Source of the DNA: an uncultured Desulfovibrio sp.
GTDB lineage: Bacteria > Desulfobacterota > Desulfovibrionia > Desulfovibrionales > Desulfovibrionaceae
Direction of reading: 5' to 3'
Assembly (NCBI GenBank): GCA_910587035.1
Contig: CAJUMQ010000011.1
Span: forward strand, 1 to 64,000
DNA: 64,000 nucleotides
The notes below the pieces were generated by a model. That model saw only the letters and a list, made by a program, of their open reading frames with translations. It was not told the DNA's origin and did not search any database. A program made the translations under genes and the position numbers. Shown here in pieces: positions 54,802 through 64,000 of this stretch (positions are counted from its first letter, which is position 1; each line of letters begins with the position of its first letter).

Positions 54802-57800
54802 ATGAGTCTGGATGATCTTTTCACTTCCCACAGCCAGGCAACAAATGCGGCCAATGTAAAAAACCTGAAAGCCATTCAGATTTCCATTGCCTCGCCGGAA
54901 GCCATCAGGGAATGGTCATATGGTGAGGTTAAAAAGCCGGAAACCATAAATTATCGCACTTTCAAGCCGGAAAGGGATGGCCTTTTCTGCGCCAAGATTT
55001 TTGGCCCGGTCAAGGATTATGAGTGCAACTGCGGCAAATACAAGAGAATGAAGCACCGCGGCATTGTCTGCGAAAAATGCGGCGTTGAGGTCATTGCCTC
55101 AAAGGTCAGGCGCGAGCGCATGGGTCATATTGAGCTTGCTGCGCCTGTGGCCCATATCTGGTTTTTAAAAACACTCCCATCCAAAATTGGCACATTGCTC
55201 GATATGACCATGGCTGATCTGGAAAAGGTGCTTTATTTCGATTCCTATATAGTCCTCAATCCAGGTTCCACAAATTTGCAGAAATTGCAGGTAATCTCTG
55301 AGGAGCAGTATCTGCAGCTCATGGAGCATTATGCGACCGATGAGGAATTCAAGGTGGGCATGGGCGCAGAGGCGGTACGCGCCCTGCTGGAAGAACTGGA
55401 TCTGGAAAAGCTGAAACAGGAATTGCGCGAGGAGTGCGAAAACACAAAAAGCCAGACCAGGAAGAAAAAGCTGACCAAAAGACTGAAAATTGTCGAGGCT
55501 TTTCTCGAATCCAACAATAAGCCTGAATGGATGATTATGGAGGTTATTCCGGTAATTCCGCCGGAACTAAGGCCTCTTGTGCCCCTGGATGGCGGCCGTT
55601 TCGCCACATCCGATCTCAATGATCTCTACAGGCGTGTCATCAACAGAAACAACCGCCTTAAAAGGCTCATGGAGCTTGGAGCGCCGGAAATAATCATCCG
55701 CAATGAAAAAAGAATGCTTCAGGAGGCAGTGGATGCCCTCTTTGACAATGGCCGCCGGGGCAGAGCAATAACCGGTACCAATGGCAGGCCGTTAAAATCC
55801 CTTTCGGACATGATCAAGGGCAAGCAGGGCCGCTTTCGCCAAAATCTGCTGGGCAAGCGCGTGGACTATTCCGGGCGTTCGGTCATCACAGTTGGGCCAT
55901 ATCTCAAATTGCACCAGTGCGGACTGCCCAAAAAAATGGCCCTTGAGCTCTTCAAGCCATTTATATACTCTGAGCTGGAAAAAAGAGGCTATGCCTCCAC
56001 CATCAAGAGTGCCAAGAAGATGGTGGAGCGCGAGGATCTGGTGGTTTGGGACATTCTCTCCGAGGTTGTGCGGGAATATCCCATTTTGCTCAATCGCGCG
56101 CCAACCCTGCACAGGCTTGGCATCCAGGCCTTTGAGCCACTGCTTGTGGAAGGCAAGGCCATACGTCTGCACCCCCTGGTATGTACCGCCTATAATGCGG
56201 ACTTTGACGGTGACCAGATGGCCGTGCATATACCCCTTTCTGTTGAGGCCCAGATTGAATGCCGCGTGCTGATGATGAGCACCAACAACATTCTCTCGCC
56301 AGCCAATGGCGGCCCAGTGATTGTGCCTTCGCAGGATATCGTTCTTGGTCTTTATTACATGACTGTGGAGCGCAGTTTCGAGAAAGGCGAAGGCATGATT
56401 TTCTGCGATCCCTGGGAGGTGGAGAGCGCCTACGATGCAGGCAAAATCGCTCTCCATGCCAGGATCAAGGTGAGAATGCCAGACGGAAAAACCTATGACA
56501 CCACGCCAGGGCGTGTGCTGGTCAGCGGCATTTTGCCACCCGAACTGCCATTTGACACGGTCAACACAGTTCTTACCAAAAAGGCCATTGCCAAACTGGT
56601 GGGAGCGGCCTACTCGCGCTGCGGCATTAAATCCACCGTCATCCTCTGCGACAAGCTGAAGGATCTTGGCTACGAGTTTGCCACAAGGGCAGGTGTGACC
56701 ATTGGCGTCAAGGATCTCAAAATTCCCGCCAGCAAAAGGGAAATCCTTGAAAATTCCCAAAAGGAAGTGGAGGATATTGAACAGCAGTACAGGGATGGCA
56801 TCATTACGCGCACTGAAAAATACAACAAGGTTGTCGATGTCTGGACAAAGGCAACATCGGATGTTTCCTCAGCCATGATGCGCGATATTTCCCATGATGT
56901 GCTGATCAGCGACAAGACGGGAGAAATGGTCGAAAACGACAGTTTTAATCCGATTTTCATGATGTCCAATTCCGGCGCCCGCGGCAATCAGGATCAGATG
57001 CGGCAGCTTGCCGGAATGCGCGGCCTCATGGCCAAGCCATCTGGTGAAATCATTGAAACACCCATCACATCCTCCTTCCGCGAAGGCCTGTCAGTCTTGC
57101 AGTATTTCACGTCAACCCATGGCGCCCGCAAGGGTCTTGCTGACACTGCCCTGAAGACCGCAAACTCTGGTTATCTCACCAGGCGCCTTGTTGATGTTGT
57201 GCAGGATGTCATTGTCTCCGAGCACGACTGCCATACAGTTGATGGCATAGAACTCACAGCGCGCCAGGATGGCGGCGAAATTACCATGCCTCTTTCCGAA
57301 AGGGTAATGGGCCGTGTGCTCCTTTATCCGGTCATGGATCCCGATGACACCTCAAAGATCCTTTTGCCGGAAAACACACTCATTGGCAAAAAGGAGGCGG
57401 ATCTCATCGCGGACAAAAATATCCAGTCCGTTACTGTGCGCTCACCTCTGACCTGCCAGTCGGAACGCGGCATTTGCGCTCTGTGCTATGGCCGGGATCT
57501 TGCTCGTGGCCATCTGGTGAATACAGGCGAAACTGTGGGCATCATTGCCGCCCAGTCCATTGGCGAGCCTGGCACGCAGCTGACAATGCGCACATTCCAC
57601 ATTGGCGGCACAGCCTCCAGTACTGTGGAAGTCAACAGCATTGAAGCCCAGCATGCTGGCACTGTAAATCTTAAACGGGTGCGTACTGTCACAAACCGCG
57701 CCGGAGACAAGCTTGTGCTTGGCAAGAGCGGCCAGATATCCATTGTGGACTCGCAGGGCAAGGAAAGGGAAAAATACACCCTGCCCAATGGCGCCCGCCT

Positions 57801-58971
57801 GTATGTTTCCGAAGGGCAGGAAGTAGACAAGAAGACGCTCCTTGCAGACTGGGATCCATTCAATGAACCCATCATTGCTGAAGAAAATGGTCTTATACGC
57901 TTTAAGGATATCATTGAAGGCGTTACCATGCAGGAGAAGGAGGATGAAGTAACCCGTCAGGCCGATATGACCATCATGGAGTATCGCACCACCAACAAGC
58001 GCCCGACCATTGAAATTGTGGATAGTGAGGGAGAGATAGTGCCCCGCGCCCATGGCAGCGGTCCTGCAGCATACCCCCTCCAGGTTGGCGCCATTGTCAT
58101 GGTGAAGAATGAAAAGGATGTCCTGGCTGGCGACATCCTCGCCCGCAAGCCACGCGAGACATCCAAGACCAAGGATATCGTCGGCGGTTTGCCGCGCGTT
58201 GCCGAGCTCTTTGAGGTGCGCAAGCCCAAGGACATGGCAGTGGTCACAGAGATTGCGGGCACAGTCCACCATGAAGGCGACACCAAGGGCAAGCGCAAGA
58301 TTGTGGTTCAGCCTGAAGTAGGGGAATCCAAGGAATACCTGGTGCCCAAAGGCAAGCATATCACAGCCGCCGATGGCGATTATGTGGAAGCCGGAGACAC
58401 CTTGACAGAGGGCTATCCCGAGCTGCACGACATCCTGCGCACCCGCGGAGAAAAATATCTGGCCCGCTACCTTGTGGATGAAATTCAGGAGGTATACAGG
58501 TTCCAGGGTGTGGGCATTGACGACAAGCATATTGAAGTGATTGTGCGCCAGATGCTCAAAAAGCTGACCATTCTCGATGCAGGTGGCACCAGCTTCCTTG
58601 TTGGCGAGCAGGTGGACAAATCCGAATTCAGGCGCGAAAATCAGAAGGCAATAGCTGAGGGCAGGGCGCCGGCAACGGCAGAACCCCTGGTGCTTGGAAT
58701 CACCCAGGCATCACTCACAACGTCGTCCTTTATTTCCGCGGCATCCTTCCAGGAGACCACAAAGGTACTCACAGAGGCATCGCTTAAGGGCAAGATGGAC
58801 AATCTGCGCGGCCTGAAGGAAAACGTCATTGTGGGACGTCTTATACCAGCCGGCACAGGCTATCGTGAATATGTGCATGGTGATATAGAGGTCCCGGAAC
58901 AGAAGGAGAGGCCGGACAAGTTCCTTGCCGATCTGGAGGAAAATCCCCTGATGGTGGATCTGGAACAGTAA
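54802..58971 (+). CDS. rpoC: RNA polymerase beta' subunit
   Basis: 1389 residues, full length. The N-terminal zinc ribbon ([15 protein letters not shown]), the active-site [12 protein letters not shown], the trigger-loop region ([23 protein letters not shown]) and the second zinc site ([17 protein letters not shown]) are intact. ATG 54802 follows GGCGGGA; the frame extending to 54679 runs through the R1-like repeat. A strong terminator follows. Confidence 0.99.
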   Translation: MSLDDLFTSHSQATNAANVKNLKAIQISIASPEAIREWSYGEVKKPETINYRTFKPERDGLFCAKIFGPVKDYECNCGKYKRMKHRGIVCEKCGVEVIASKVRRERMGHIELAAPVAHIWFLKTLPSKIGTLLDMTMADLEKVLYFDSYIVLNPGSTNLQKLQVISEEQYLQLMEHYATDEEFKVGMGAEAVRALLEELDLEKLKQELREECENTKSQTRKKKLTKRLKIVEAFLESNNKPEWMIMEVIPVIPPELRPLVPLDGGRFATSDLNDLYRRVINRNNRLKRLMELGAPEIIIRNEKRMLQEAVDALFDNGRRGRAITGTNGRPLKSLSDMIKGKQGRFRQNLLGKRVDYSGRSVITVGPYLKLHQCGLPKKMALELFKPFIYSELEKRGYASTIKSAKKMVEREDLVVWDILSEVVREYPILLNRAPTLHRLGIQAFEPLLVEGKAIRLHPLVCTAYNADFDGDQMAVHIPLSVEAQIECRVLMMSTNNILSPANGGPVIVPSQDIVLGLYYMTVERSFEKGEGMIFCDPWEVESAYDAGKIALHARIKVRMPDGKTYDTTPGRVLVSGILPPELPFDTVNTVLTKKAIAKLVGAAYSRCGIKSTVILCDKLKDLGYEFATRAGVTIGVKDLKIPASKREILENSQKEVEDIEQQYRDGIITRTEKYNKVVDVWTKATSDVSSAMMRDISHDVLISDKTGEMVENDSFNPIFMMSNSGARGNQDQMRQLAGMRGLMAKPSGEIIETPITSSFREGLSVLQYFTSTHGARKGLADTALKTANSGYLTRRLVDVVQDVIVSEHDCHTVDGIELTARQDGGEITMPLSERVMGRVLLYPVMDPDDTSKILLPENTLIGKKEADLIADKNIQSVTVRSPLTCQSERGICALCYGRDLARGHLVNTGETVGIIAAQSIGEPGTQLTMRTFHIGGTASSTVEVNSIEAQHAGTVNLKRVRTVTNRAGDKLVLGKSGQISIVDSQGKEREKYTLPNGARLYVSEGQEVDKKTLLADWDPFNEPIIAEENGLIRFKDIIEGVTMQEKEDEVTRQADMTIMEYRTTNKRPTIEIVDSEGEIVPRAHGSGPAAYPLQVGAIVMVKNEKDVLAGDILARKPRETSKTKDIVGGLPRVAELFEVRKPKDMAVVTEIAGTVHHEGDTKGKRKIVVQPEVGESKEYLVPKGKHITAADGDYVEAGDTLTEGYPELHDILRTRGEKYLARYLVDEIQEVYRFQGVGIDDKHIEVIVRQMLKKLTILDAGGTSFLVGEQVDKSEFRRENQKAIAEGRAPATAEPLVLGITQASLTTSSFISAASFQETTKVLTEASLKGKMDNLRGLKENVIVGRLIPAGTGYREYVHGDIEVPEQKERPDKFLADLEENPLMVDLEQ

Positions 58972-58990
58972 ATATTCCCATATAGAAATC

Positions 58991-59030
58991 AAAGCAGCCG
59001 GCATTCCCGCGGGAATACCGGCTGCTTTTT
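58991..59030 (+). terminator. Intrinsic terminator after rpoC
   Basis: AAAGCAGCCGG and CCGGCTGCTTT form the base of a long stem closed by TTCCC/GGGAA, with one mismatch, ending in five T. Confidence 0.85.
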
Positions 59031-59070
59031 GGTTATGGCTTTGCCCAGTTGAAGGCGCAAGGCGCCTGGA

Positions 59071-59108
59071 AATCAAAACCACACGCTTACGGATGGTTTT
59101 GATTTTTT
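59071..59108 (+). terminator. Second hairpin terminator, facing the convergent gene
   Basis: AATCAAAACCA (59071-59081) pairs with TGGTTTTGATT (59094-59104) and is followed by further T. It lies between rpoC and the convergent AT-rich gene and may work for both strands. Confidence 0.6.
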
Positions 59109-59218
59109 GGGTAAGCAAATGGAAAATCTTTTTTAATATCTCCTGTTGTTCCATCGTTTGGACCTGAACAAACAAAACATATACTTTTTATATAATATAT
59201 AATAGATCAACCATCTTA

Positions 59219-60451
59219 TTAAAAATCATAATTTTCGTGACTCATTGATAAACTTAAAATAAATCTTTCAGCCGATTGGCATATAACAATATCTGGTCTA
59301 ATATCTATAATTTCCTTTAATCTCATACGATGATCCCATAAAAAAATAAATTCCTCAAATAATCTTGAACAATGCCAGGAAATCTCCAGCGGGTTATCTC
59401 CCTTGCCAAAATATGAATTGCCAAAGCAGATAATTTTCTTTTTAATTGGCGCATCTTTATTAACATAATGACGGATAGTGCCTCTATGCAAATTGCCAGG
59501 GGGATCAGACATATATATCAACTTCGGCTTTAGTATTTTTTCAGAATATATTATATCAGTTAAGATATCTACTTTTTCATAATATGAATTTGATTCCATA
59601 AGGTTAATTAATAAATCTCCACCGTAATAACTGTTTTTACTATTTATATAATCATATTTTATATCTAAACCAAGTCTGGCGATGATCGCCTCCATGATTG
59701 ATTGCACTCCGCTAAATGCTATATGCGAATCTCCTTTTCTCCAGCATTTTTGAACAGCAAGTTTGTTATATAGATCAATAAAATATTCTTTTTTATTAAG
59801 TTCATCACAAGTAAATTTATAAATTGGAGTCATATCTGGCAGGTCGCAGCCAGTCAAGGCATGTAAAGCAGAAGATTTTTCAGGAATTATTATTTGTAGA
59901 AATAATATATTATTGTTTTCACAAAATAAATTTCTTTTATCTAATAATTTTTTTAATAATAAGCTTTTCTCTTTTGCCTCGGAATGGTTCATTCCATATT
60001 GTGAATATAATTTATTGGAGCCTTCACCAATAAATAAAAATCCATTTGTTCCAATTATTACATCATTACAAATATTATTAATGGCTTGTTGGACATTATT
60101 ATATTTATTATTGCTGGAATTTTCCAATTTTATATCATTTTTATTTATTTGCATTTGGCAAAATTCCATAAATGCAAATTCCCAAATTATAATTTTTAAA
60201 TTTGATATTGTAAAAAAAATAATATTATTCAGAAGGTTACCTGGACTTAACTTTATATTTGGAGGTATGTATGATCTGAATCCAATATATCCATCTGGTA
60301 AATCTTCACGGTCTAAGAATTGATAGTTCATCTTTTTTCTAATTAAGTTAAAATTTATAATTAATTCTTTATCTATATATGATTTATGCATCCATCCCTG
60401 GATATAATCAGGGAAAATCATGTCGATAATTATATTTTTTGCAAAATCCAT
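59219..60451 (-). CDS. AlgX/AlgJ-like SGNH acyltransferase-type protein, AT-rich
   Basis: 410 residues. A hydrophobic stretch (about 72-95) may anchor it. The order of motifs fits the AlgX/AlgJ O-acetyltransferase fold: GTNGFLFIGEGSNKLYSQYG, then GDSHIAFSGVQSIME in place of the usual DTHW block, then IICFGNSYFG in place of the GDSF nucleophile, and RPDIVICQSAERFI at the end. The nucleophile Ser is kept as GNS. Such proteins acetylate exported polysaccharides. The coding sequence is very AT-rich with Asn/Ile-heavy codons, unlike all its neighbours, indicating acquisition from elsewhere. No clear ribosome binding site. No alg genes are adjacent. Confidence 0.7.
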   Translation of the reverse strand: MDFAKNIIIDMIFPDYIQGWMHKSYIDKELIINFNLIRKKMNYQFLDREDLPDGYIGFRSYIPPNIKLSPGNLLNNIIFFTISNLKIIIWEFAFMEFCQMQINKNDIKLENSSNNKYNNVQQAINNICNDVIIGTNGFLFIGEGSNKLYSQYGMNHSEAKEKSLLLKKLLDKRNLFCENNNILFLQIIIPEKSSALHALTGCDLPDMTPIYKFTCDELNKKEYFIDLYNKLAVQKCWRKGDSHIAFSGVQSIMEAIIARLGLDIKYDYINSKNSYYGGDLLINLMESNSYYEKVDILTDIIYSEKILKPKLIYMSDPPGNLHRGTIRHYVNKDAPIKKKIICFGNSYFGKGDNPLEISWHCSRLFEEFIFLWDHRMRLKEIIDIRPDIVICQSAERFILSLSMSHENYDF

Positions 60452-60734
60452 AATATTGGAATTGTCTTAAATTTTTATCTAACAGTAATTTGCTGATAAT
60501 TGTTCGGCCTGTGTGGATATAACAAAAATTGTAACATGAGTTTTGCCTGCCAACTAACTTTGGATGGCATGAAGGGGGATAGTGCTTTATGGCTGCATAA
60601 ATATGGAATATGGTGATAACGAAATTCAGCTCACAGCCATCGTGCCTAGACATCTACAATGGCTAAGAATAGTAATACCTGAAAACGCAATTTTCAGAGA
60701 TTTTGTGGCGGCTGGACAGTTCCAATATAGTATT

Positions 60735-61505
60735 TTATTTCTTCCCCCTTATCCAGTAACTCTCAAAACCATCCTCCAAAAAACCATCTTTTATATCATT
60801 AAATCCTGCCTGAGAGAAAAGATTGAGATATTCCTTTCTTGTGCGGCGCCAGCCCCAGAACTGCTGGCGGCGGATTCCAAGATAGTGCAGCATACCCCTA
60901 ATCACGATTTTCATACCGTTCACAAGGCCGCCAATGAAGGAATCCTCCTCAAGCAGGGATGCTGAGATGCAGAGCACTTCCCCATCGTTTGCCAGCATGG
61001 CCCTCAGCTCCTCCAGGAGTCTTAAAAATTCGCGGTTGGGAATGCCATAATCGACAGCAGAGAGGTATATCACATCGAAATTTATATCCGGGGGCAGGCA
61101 GGCAGGTGGGAGGCCAATATAAATGCGCTCTGTGGGCACCAGCTTTTTGATCCAGCGCATGCCAACTGTGGATGGCTCATTGATGTGCATTTCAATGTCT
61201 GGCATTTGCTCGATAAGACACTTTTCCATAAAGCCCACACCGCTGCCAATGGACAAAACGCGCACCGGACCGTCCGCATCTTTTCTGTTTGCGGCAATCT
61301 CCCTGATTCTTTCAGCCAGCCATTGGGCATCCTTTATCTTGCTTTGACGCCATTTTTCCGGCAAATCATGCCAGCCTTTGTAGCGTCTGAACAGTTCCTC
61401 ATAAAATGATGCGTAAAATCGTGGCTCTGCCAGATGAAAAAAGGAAATATGGGCAAAAGTGGTAAAGGGGATGCCTTGCCAGCTTTCCTGATAAAAACGC
61501 CGCAC
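60735..61505 (-). CDS. SAM-dependent methyltransferase
   Basis: 256 residues, GTG start 7 bp after GGAGG. Class I motif I is VLSIGSGVGFMEKCLIEQ (about 83-100), followed by a strand with HINEPS (acidic residue for the ribose) and FDVIYLSAVDYGIPN. The C-terminus is Trp/Arg-rich. Substrate unknown; relatives accompany polysaccharide or lipid modification genes. The 283 bp to the AT-rich gene downstream contain nothing I can name. Confidence 0.8.
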   Translation of the reverse strand: MRRFYQESWQGIPFTTFAHISFFHLAEPRFYASFYEELFRRYKGWHDLPEKWRQSKIKDAQWLAERIREIAANRKDADGPVRVLSIGSGVGFMEKCLIEQMPDIEMHINEPSTVGMRWIKKLVPTERIYIGLPPACLPPDINFDVIYLSAVDYGIPNREFLRLLEELRAMLANDGEVLCISASLLEEDSFIGGLVNGMKIVIRGMLHYLGIRRQQFWGWRRTRKEYLNLFSQAGFNDIKDGFLEDGFESYWIRGKK

Positions 61506-61622
61506 GCCTGTGCCTCCAGTCCATCAAAATGGCAGTAATGACAAGATATACTCGAATTTTTATAGCCCAAATATGCCGCATTCGCAATCTTGCCATGGCT
61601 CACATGAGTATTTATGGCAACA

Positions 61623-61709
61623 ACAAAGGCGGAGTAACAATGTTAATCCGCCTTTGTCATATTGATTTAGCAAGTCATGCTGGCATTAATGAAGCAAGAT
61701 GCCAGCATG
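61623..61709. terminator. Two hairpins between methyltransferase and sulfotransferase-like gene
   Basis: ACAAAGGCGGA (61623-61633) pairs with TCCGCCTTTGT (61647-61657), and CATGCTGGCAT (61676-61686) with ATGCCAGCATG (61699-61709). Both are perfect 11-bp stems 10 bp or more beyond the stop codon of the minus-strand gene at 61719; neither has a strong U-run. Confidence 0.5.
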
Positions 61710-61718
61710 GGTAAAAGG

Positions 61719-63125
61719 CTAATAGCAGTCTGGTTTTGGGGGCTTGTTGCTTTTGTTTTTTGGCTCCTTCCAGGATGCGTCCATAAGCTGCTGCCAATCC
61801 GGGCAGCCTTCCGCAAGTTTCCCTTTGGGGGTGAGATCCTTTCCCTTGAAGCGCTCATCATCCCTGGCATAACGGAATGCGCGATGCACCTGGGTAAAAG
61901 GCTTTTTATCCCTTTTCACACAATAGGGTGTATTGCCTGGAATGGGATTGACATATTCCCATACAACTTCCTTGCCATCGGTTACCTCAAACAGATGGCC
62001 ATTGTTTGTGGATGTGATAAGCCAGTTGCCATTGGGCAGTTTCTGGGCCGCGCTTTGGTAGTCCGAAGAGAAGCTGTTGGGATCATCGGTTCTGAACTCC
62101 CAAACCACCTCGCCGCCATCAAAACCGCTGGGCTTGATTTCCATGGCGGAGGAGTAGTTGGTGCTGGGCCGGTAGGTGCCATTATTGAGTATGCTGACAT
62201 TGCCATTGGGCAGCCAGCGCACATCGTGGCAGCCAAACAGTATCTGATCTCCATTGTCGGTATATCCGGCTGGCTTTTTACCTTTGCCATAGGCGGCGGG
62301 ATTGCCCCAGCGCCAATCCATTTTCTTCGTCTTGCGATCAATTATATAGATTTCGCCCCAATCCCGGGAATCCACAATATACTTGTCATTTTTGGGATCA
62401 TAGCGCACAGCGTTCCAATGGGTCCAGTCCGGTCCCGCCATGTAGCGCTGCGGATAGCTTGGCGGCAGGGTATAGTTGATATCAAACTGGTCCGGGCCAG
62501 TGCCGATATTATCCCACACATGATATTCCCAGACAACCTCGCCCTTGGGATTTATTTCCAGAATTGCATCTGGCCAGATGCCGTGTAGCACCTTGCCATC
62601 GGGATACTTGAAGCCATCGGGGAAGTTGTTGGGATGATTTTTGTCGCGGCCTTTGGCAAAAGCCTCCTCCCAGGGCTTGTGTTCCCACACCAGTATGGCT
62701 GTATTGCCATTGGGCAGACGTTCAAAGCCATGGTGCGCCACCATTTTGTCATTGCGCAGGGTGTATTCCCAAACAATGTTGCCATCCCAGTCATATTCGC
62801 GCAGGGTTCCATGCCAGCCTCCAAAGGTCACCGGAGAGCCAGGGCCCTTTTCGGCGCGGAGAATATTGCCATTGGGCAGCATTTCAGCATAAAAGGCATC
62901 GTTATCCGATTTCCACTTGTGCACCACATTGCCATCCATATCTATAAGATATGTATATTGACCGCTGGCATGGGGAGTATAAAGCGTATAGCCATCAAAA
63001 GTTTTTTCCTTTTGATTGTGCAGCAGCCCCAATGGGCCGCTTATGGCCTCATATGCCCCTGCATCCTGCCCCCCGGCGCAGATGGTTGCTGCCAGAGCCG
63101 CACACAAAAAAAATTTTCGGAACAT
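61719..63125 (-). CDS. Exported arylsulfotransferase-like (ASST) beta-propeller protein
   Basis: 468 residues. A signal peptide (FFLCAALAATICAGGQDAGA) precedes a chain of propeller repeats with the recurrent pattern DxxGNxVWEY and LPNGN (for example LPNGNTAILVWEHK, LPNGNVSILNNG, LPNGNWLITSTNNGH). Conserved His in HHGFERLPNG and HDVRWLPNG match the ASST family, which moves sulfate between phenolic esters in the periplasm. AAAGGAGG precedes the ATG. No DsbA/DsbB-type partner is adjacent. The donor and acceptor cannot be told. Confidence 0.88.
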   Translation of the reverse strand: MFRKFFLCAALAATICAGGQDAGAYEAISGPLGLLHNQKEKTFDGYTLYTPHASGQYTYLIDMDGNVVHKWKSDNDAFYAEMLPNGNILRAEKGPGSPVTFGGWHGTLREYDWDGNIVWEYTLRNDKMVAHHGFERLPNGNTAILVWEHKPWEEAFAKGRDKNHPNNFPDGFKYPDGKVLHGIWPDAILEINPKGEVVWEYHVWDNIGTGPDQFDINYTLPPSYPQRYMAGPDWTHWNAVRYDPKNDKYIVDSRDWGEIYIIDRKTKKMDWRWGNPAAYGKGKKPAGYTDNGDQILFGCHDVRWLPNGNVSILNNGTYRPSTNYSSAMEIKPSGFDGGEVVWEFRTDDPNSFSSDYQSAAQKLPNGNWLITSTNNGHLFEVTDGKEVVWEYVNPIPGNTPYCVKRDKKPFTQVHRAFRYARDDERFKGKDLTPKGKLAEGCPDWQQLMDASWKEPKNKSNKPPKPDCY

Positions 63126-63209
63126 AAAACCTCCTTTGATGTGATTATGTGGGAAACCCCGGGTTTCTATTTTAACAGCCGGGGGAAGATAAATTGGCCA
63201 TACAAAAAA

Positions 63210-64000
63210 TCACATGACATCGGCCAGTATTTTTCCGCCCCAGATATCTTGCAGATGGGATGCAAGTTTTTTACTGCGCATCTCGCATCCCTGATGCAAT
63301 TTTTGCAGGATTTGCCGGGATTCTGCCACAAGACTGTCTGGATTGCCACTATTATCCACCACAATATCGCAAAGGGACATCTTTTTGGCTTCTGGCATTT
63401 GCCAGCTTTCGAGAGTCATGATTTTGGTTTTATCCCAGCCGCGATTTTGAGCAATTCTCTGCCAGCGAATGTTTTCGCCACAATAAATTCCCACGATGAC
63501 CGGTTTAGGCTTAAATCTTTCCCGCCATTGGCATTCAAAAAAAAGGGGGATCTCGGCCACGCAAAAGCTGCTTCCCATCTGTTCATGATATGCCCAGAAT
63601 TTTTCGATTTCATCGGCCACAAGCTCATGCACATAATTTTCAAACCCGCGTCTGAAATCCGGGTCCGCGCTGATAATCTCCAGCAATTTTTTACGGTTTA
63701 TGCAATGGGGCTCTATGGCCTCGCCTGCAGAATGAATCCGCAGCCAGTCTTTTACATGGGAGCTTTTGTCATAAAGGTTGGCAACAATGGCGTCGGCGCT
63801 TATGACCGGCAGGCCAAGATTTTCCATCTGCTTAAGAAAACTGGACTTGCCGCAGCCCTGGTTGCCTGTGATGACAATGCGTTCCATATGCCGCGAATTA
63901 TTAAGCGCGCAATCCATGAAATCGGGAGGGGGCGGCACAAGAAAACGCAGAGGTAATTTAGTTAATGGATGCTCCAGCCATAACTGCCATGCATGAAGCA
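63210..64000 (-). CDS. coaE: RluA-CoaE fusion, C-terminal part (dephospho-CoA kinase)
   Basis: The CoaE domain starts near MERIVITG (63887) with the P-loop GNQGCGKSS, then ISADAIVANLY, EIPLFFE and RWQRIAQNRG. It phosphorylates dephospho-CoA, the last step of CoA synthesis. Reading the same frame to the window edge shows no stop from 63938 to 64000. The residues there include LHAWQLWLEHPLT and PLRFLVPPPPDF, the typical end of an RluA-family pseudouridine synthase. The protein is therefore probably a fusion with its N-terminus beyond the window. If translation started at 63887 instead, it would be CoaE alone. Confidence 0.8.
   Translation of the reverse strand, partial: LHAWQLWLEHPLTKLPLRFLVPPPPDFMDCALNNSRHMERIVITGNQGCGKSSFLKQMENLGLPVISADAIVANLYDKSSHVKDWLRIHSAGEAIEPHCINRKKLLEIISADPDFRRGFENYVHELVADEIEKFWAYHEQMGSSFCVAEIPLFFECQWRERFKPKPVIVGIYCGENIRWQRIAQNRGWDKTKIMTLESWQMPEAKKMSLCDIVVDNSGNPDSLVAESRQILQKLHQGCEMRSKKLASHLQDIWGGKILADVM

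Noticed and set aside
62634..63956. 440-residue plus-strand open frame opposite the sulfotransferase-like gene and coaE
   Set aside because: It is the complement of two genes with clear motifs, a signal peptide and ribosome binding sites.

Overview
The window looks like chromosomal DNA of a sulfate-reducer-type deltaproteobacterium, most likely of the Desulfovibrionaceae. This is an inference from gene order (thrS-infC-rpmI-rplT-pheS-pheT-merR-rpe-tkt-pgk; tRNA-Thr/Tyr/Gly-tuf-rpmG-tRNA-Trp-secE-nusG-rplKAJL-rpoBC), from NtrC-type regulation, from the fliLNOPQ block and from an apparent RluA-CoaE fusion at the right edge. No rRNA, CRISPR array or intact insertion sequence is visible.

Layout. 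1-1600: AT-rich foreign-looking DNA with a radical SAM gene, ending at tRNA-Arg(CCG). 1.7-5.3 kb: sensor kinase, sigma54 response regulator, shikimate kinase. 5.4-13.3 kb: tRNA-Val and the thrS-infC-rpmI-rplT-pheS-pheT translation block. 13.5-18.2 kb: MerR regulator and pentose phosphate/glycolysis genes (rpe, tkt, pgk). 18.3-22.9 kb: era, a YggS-family gene and the flagellar fliL-fliN-fliO-fliP-fliQ run. 23-27.5 kb: a MATE exporter and a convergent RND pump. 27.6-34 kb: a minus-strand run of overlapping or closely spaced genes (membrane protein, Hsp70-like ATPase, hydantoinase-like protein, trmL, cbiB). 34.2-44.5 kb: metal-type MerR, mgsA, the CDP-glucose genes rfbF-rfbG plus an RmlC-like epimerase, a DUF362 ferredoxin, a GH3 glycosidase, a PHP phosphoesterase and a 915-residue protein with a CCHC zinc knuckle. 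44.5-59 kb: tRNA/tuf/secE/nusG/ribosomal protein/rpoBC block. 59.2-64 kb: an AT-rich AlgX/AlgJ-like gene, a methyltransferase, a secreted arylsulfotransferase-like protein and the CoaE part of an edge-truncated fusion.

The least expected material lies between genes. Two families of hairpin-rich repeats (called R1 and R2 here) occupy the rpmI-rplT, rplT-pheS, rpe-tkt and mgsA-epimerase spacers, and a diverged R1-like copy lies inside the rpoB-rpoC spacer. The rpoB leader carries a strong intrinsic-terminator hairpin between a candidate promoter and the start codon, which suggests attenuation. infC appears to start at a non-AUG codon (ATA) placed correctly behind the only good ribosome binding site. 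Two strongly AT-rich genes (at 20-946 and 59219-60451) look horizontally acquired.

Start codons were moved from the longest open frame to the best ribosome-binding-site match where this was clear; each case is noted. All functional names rest on motif recognition by eye, without database searches.
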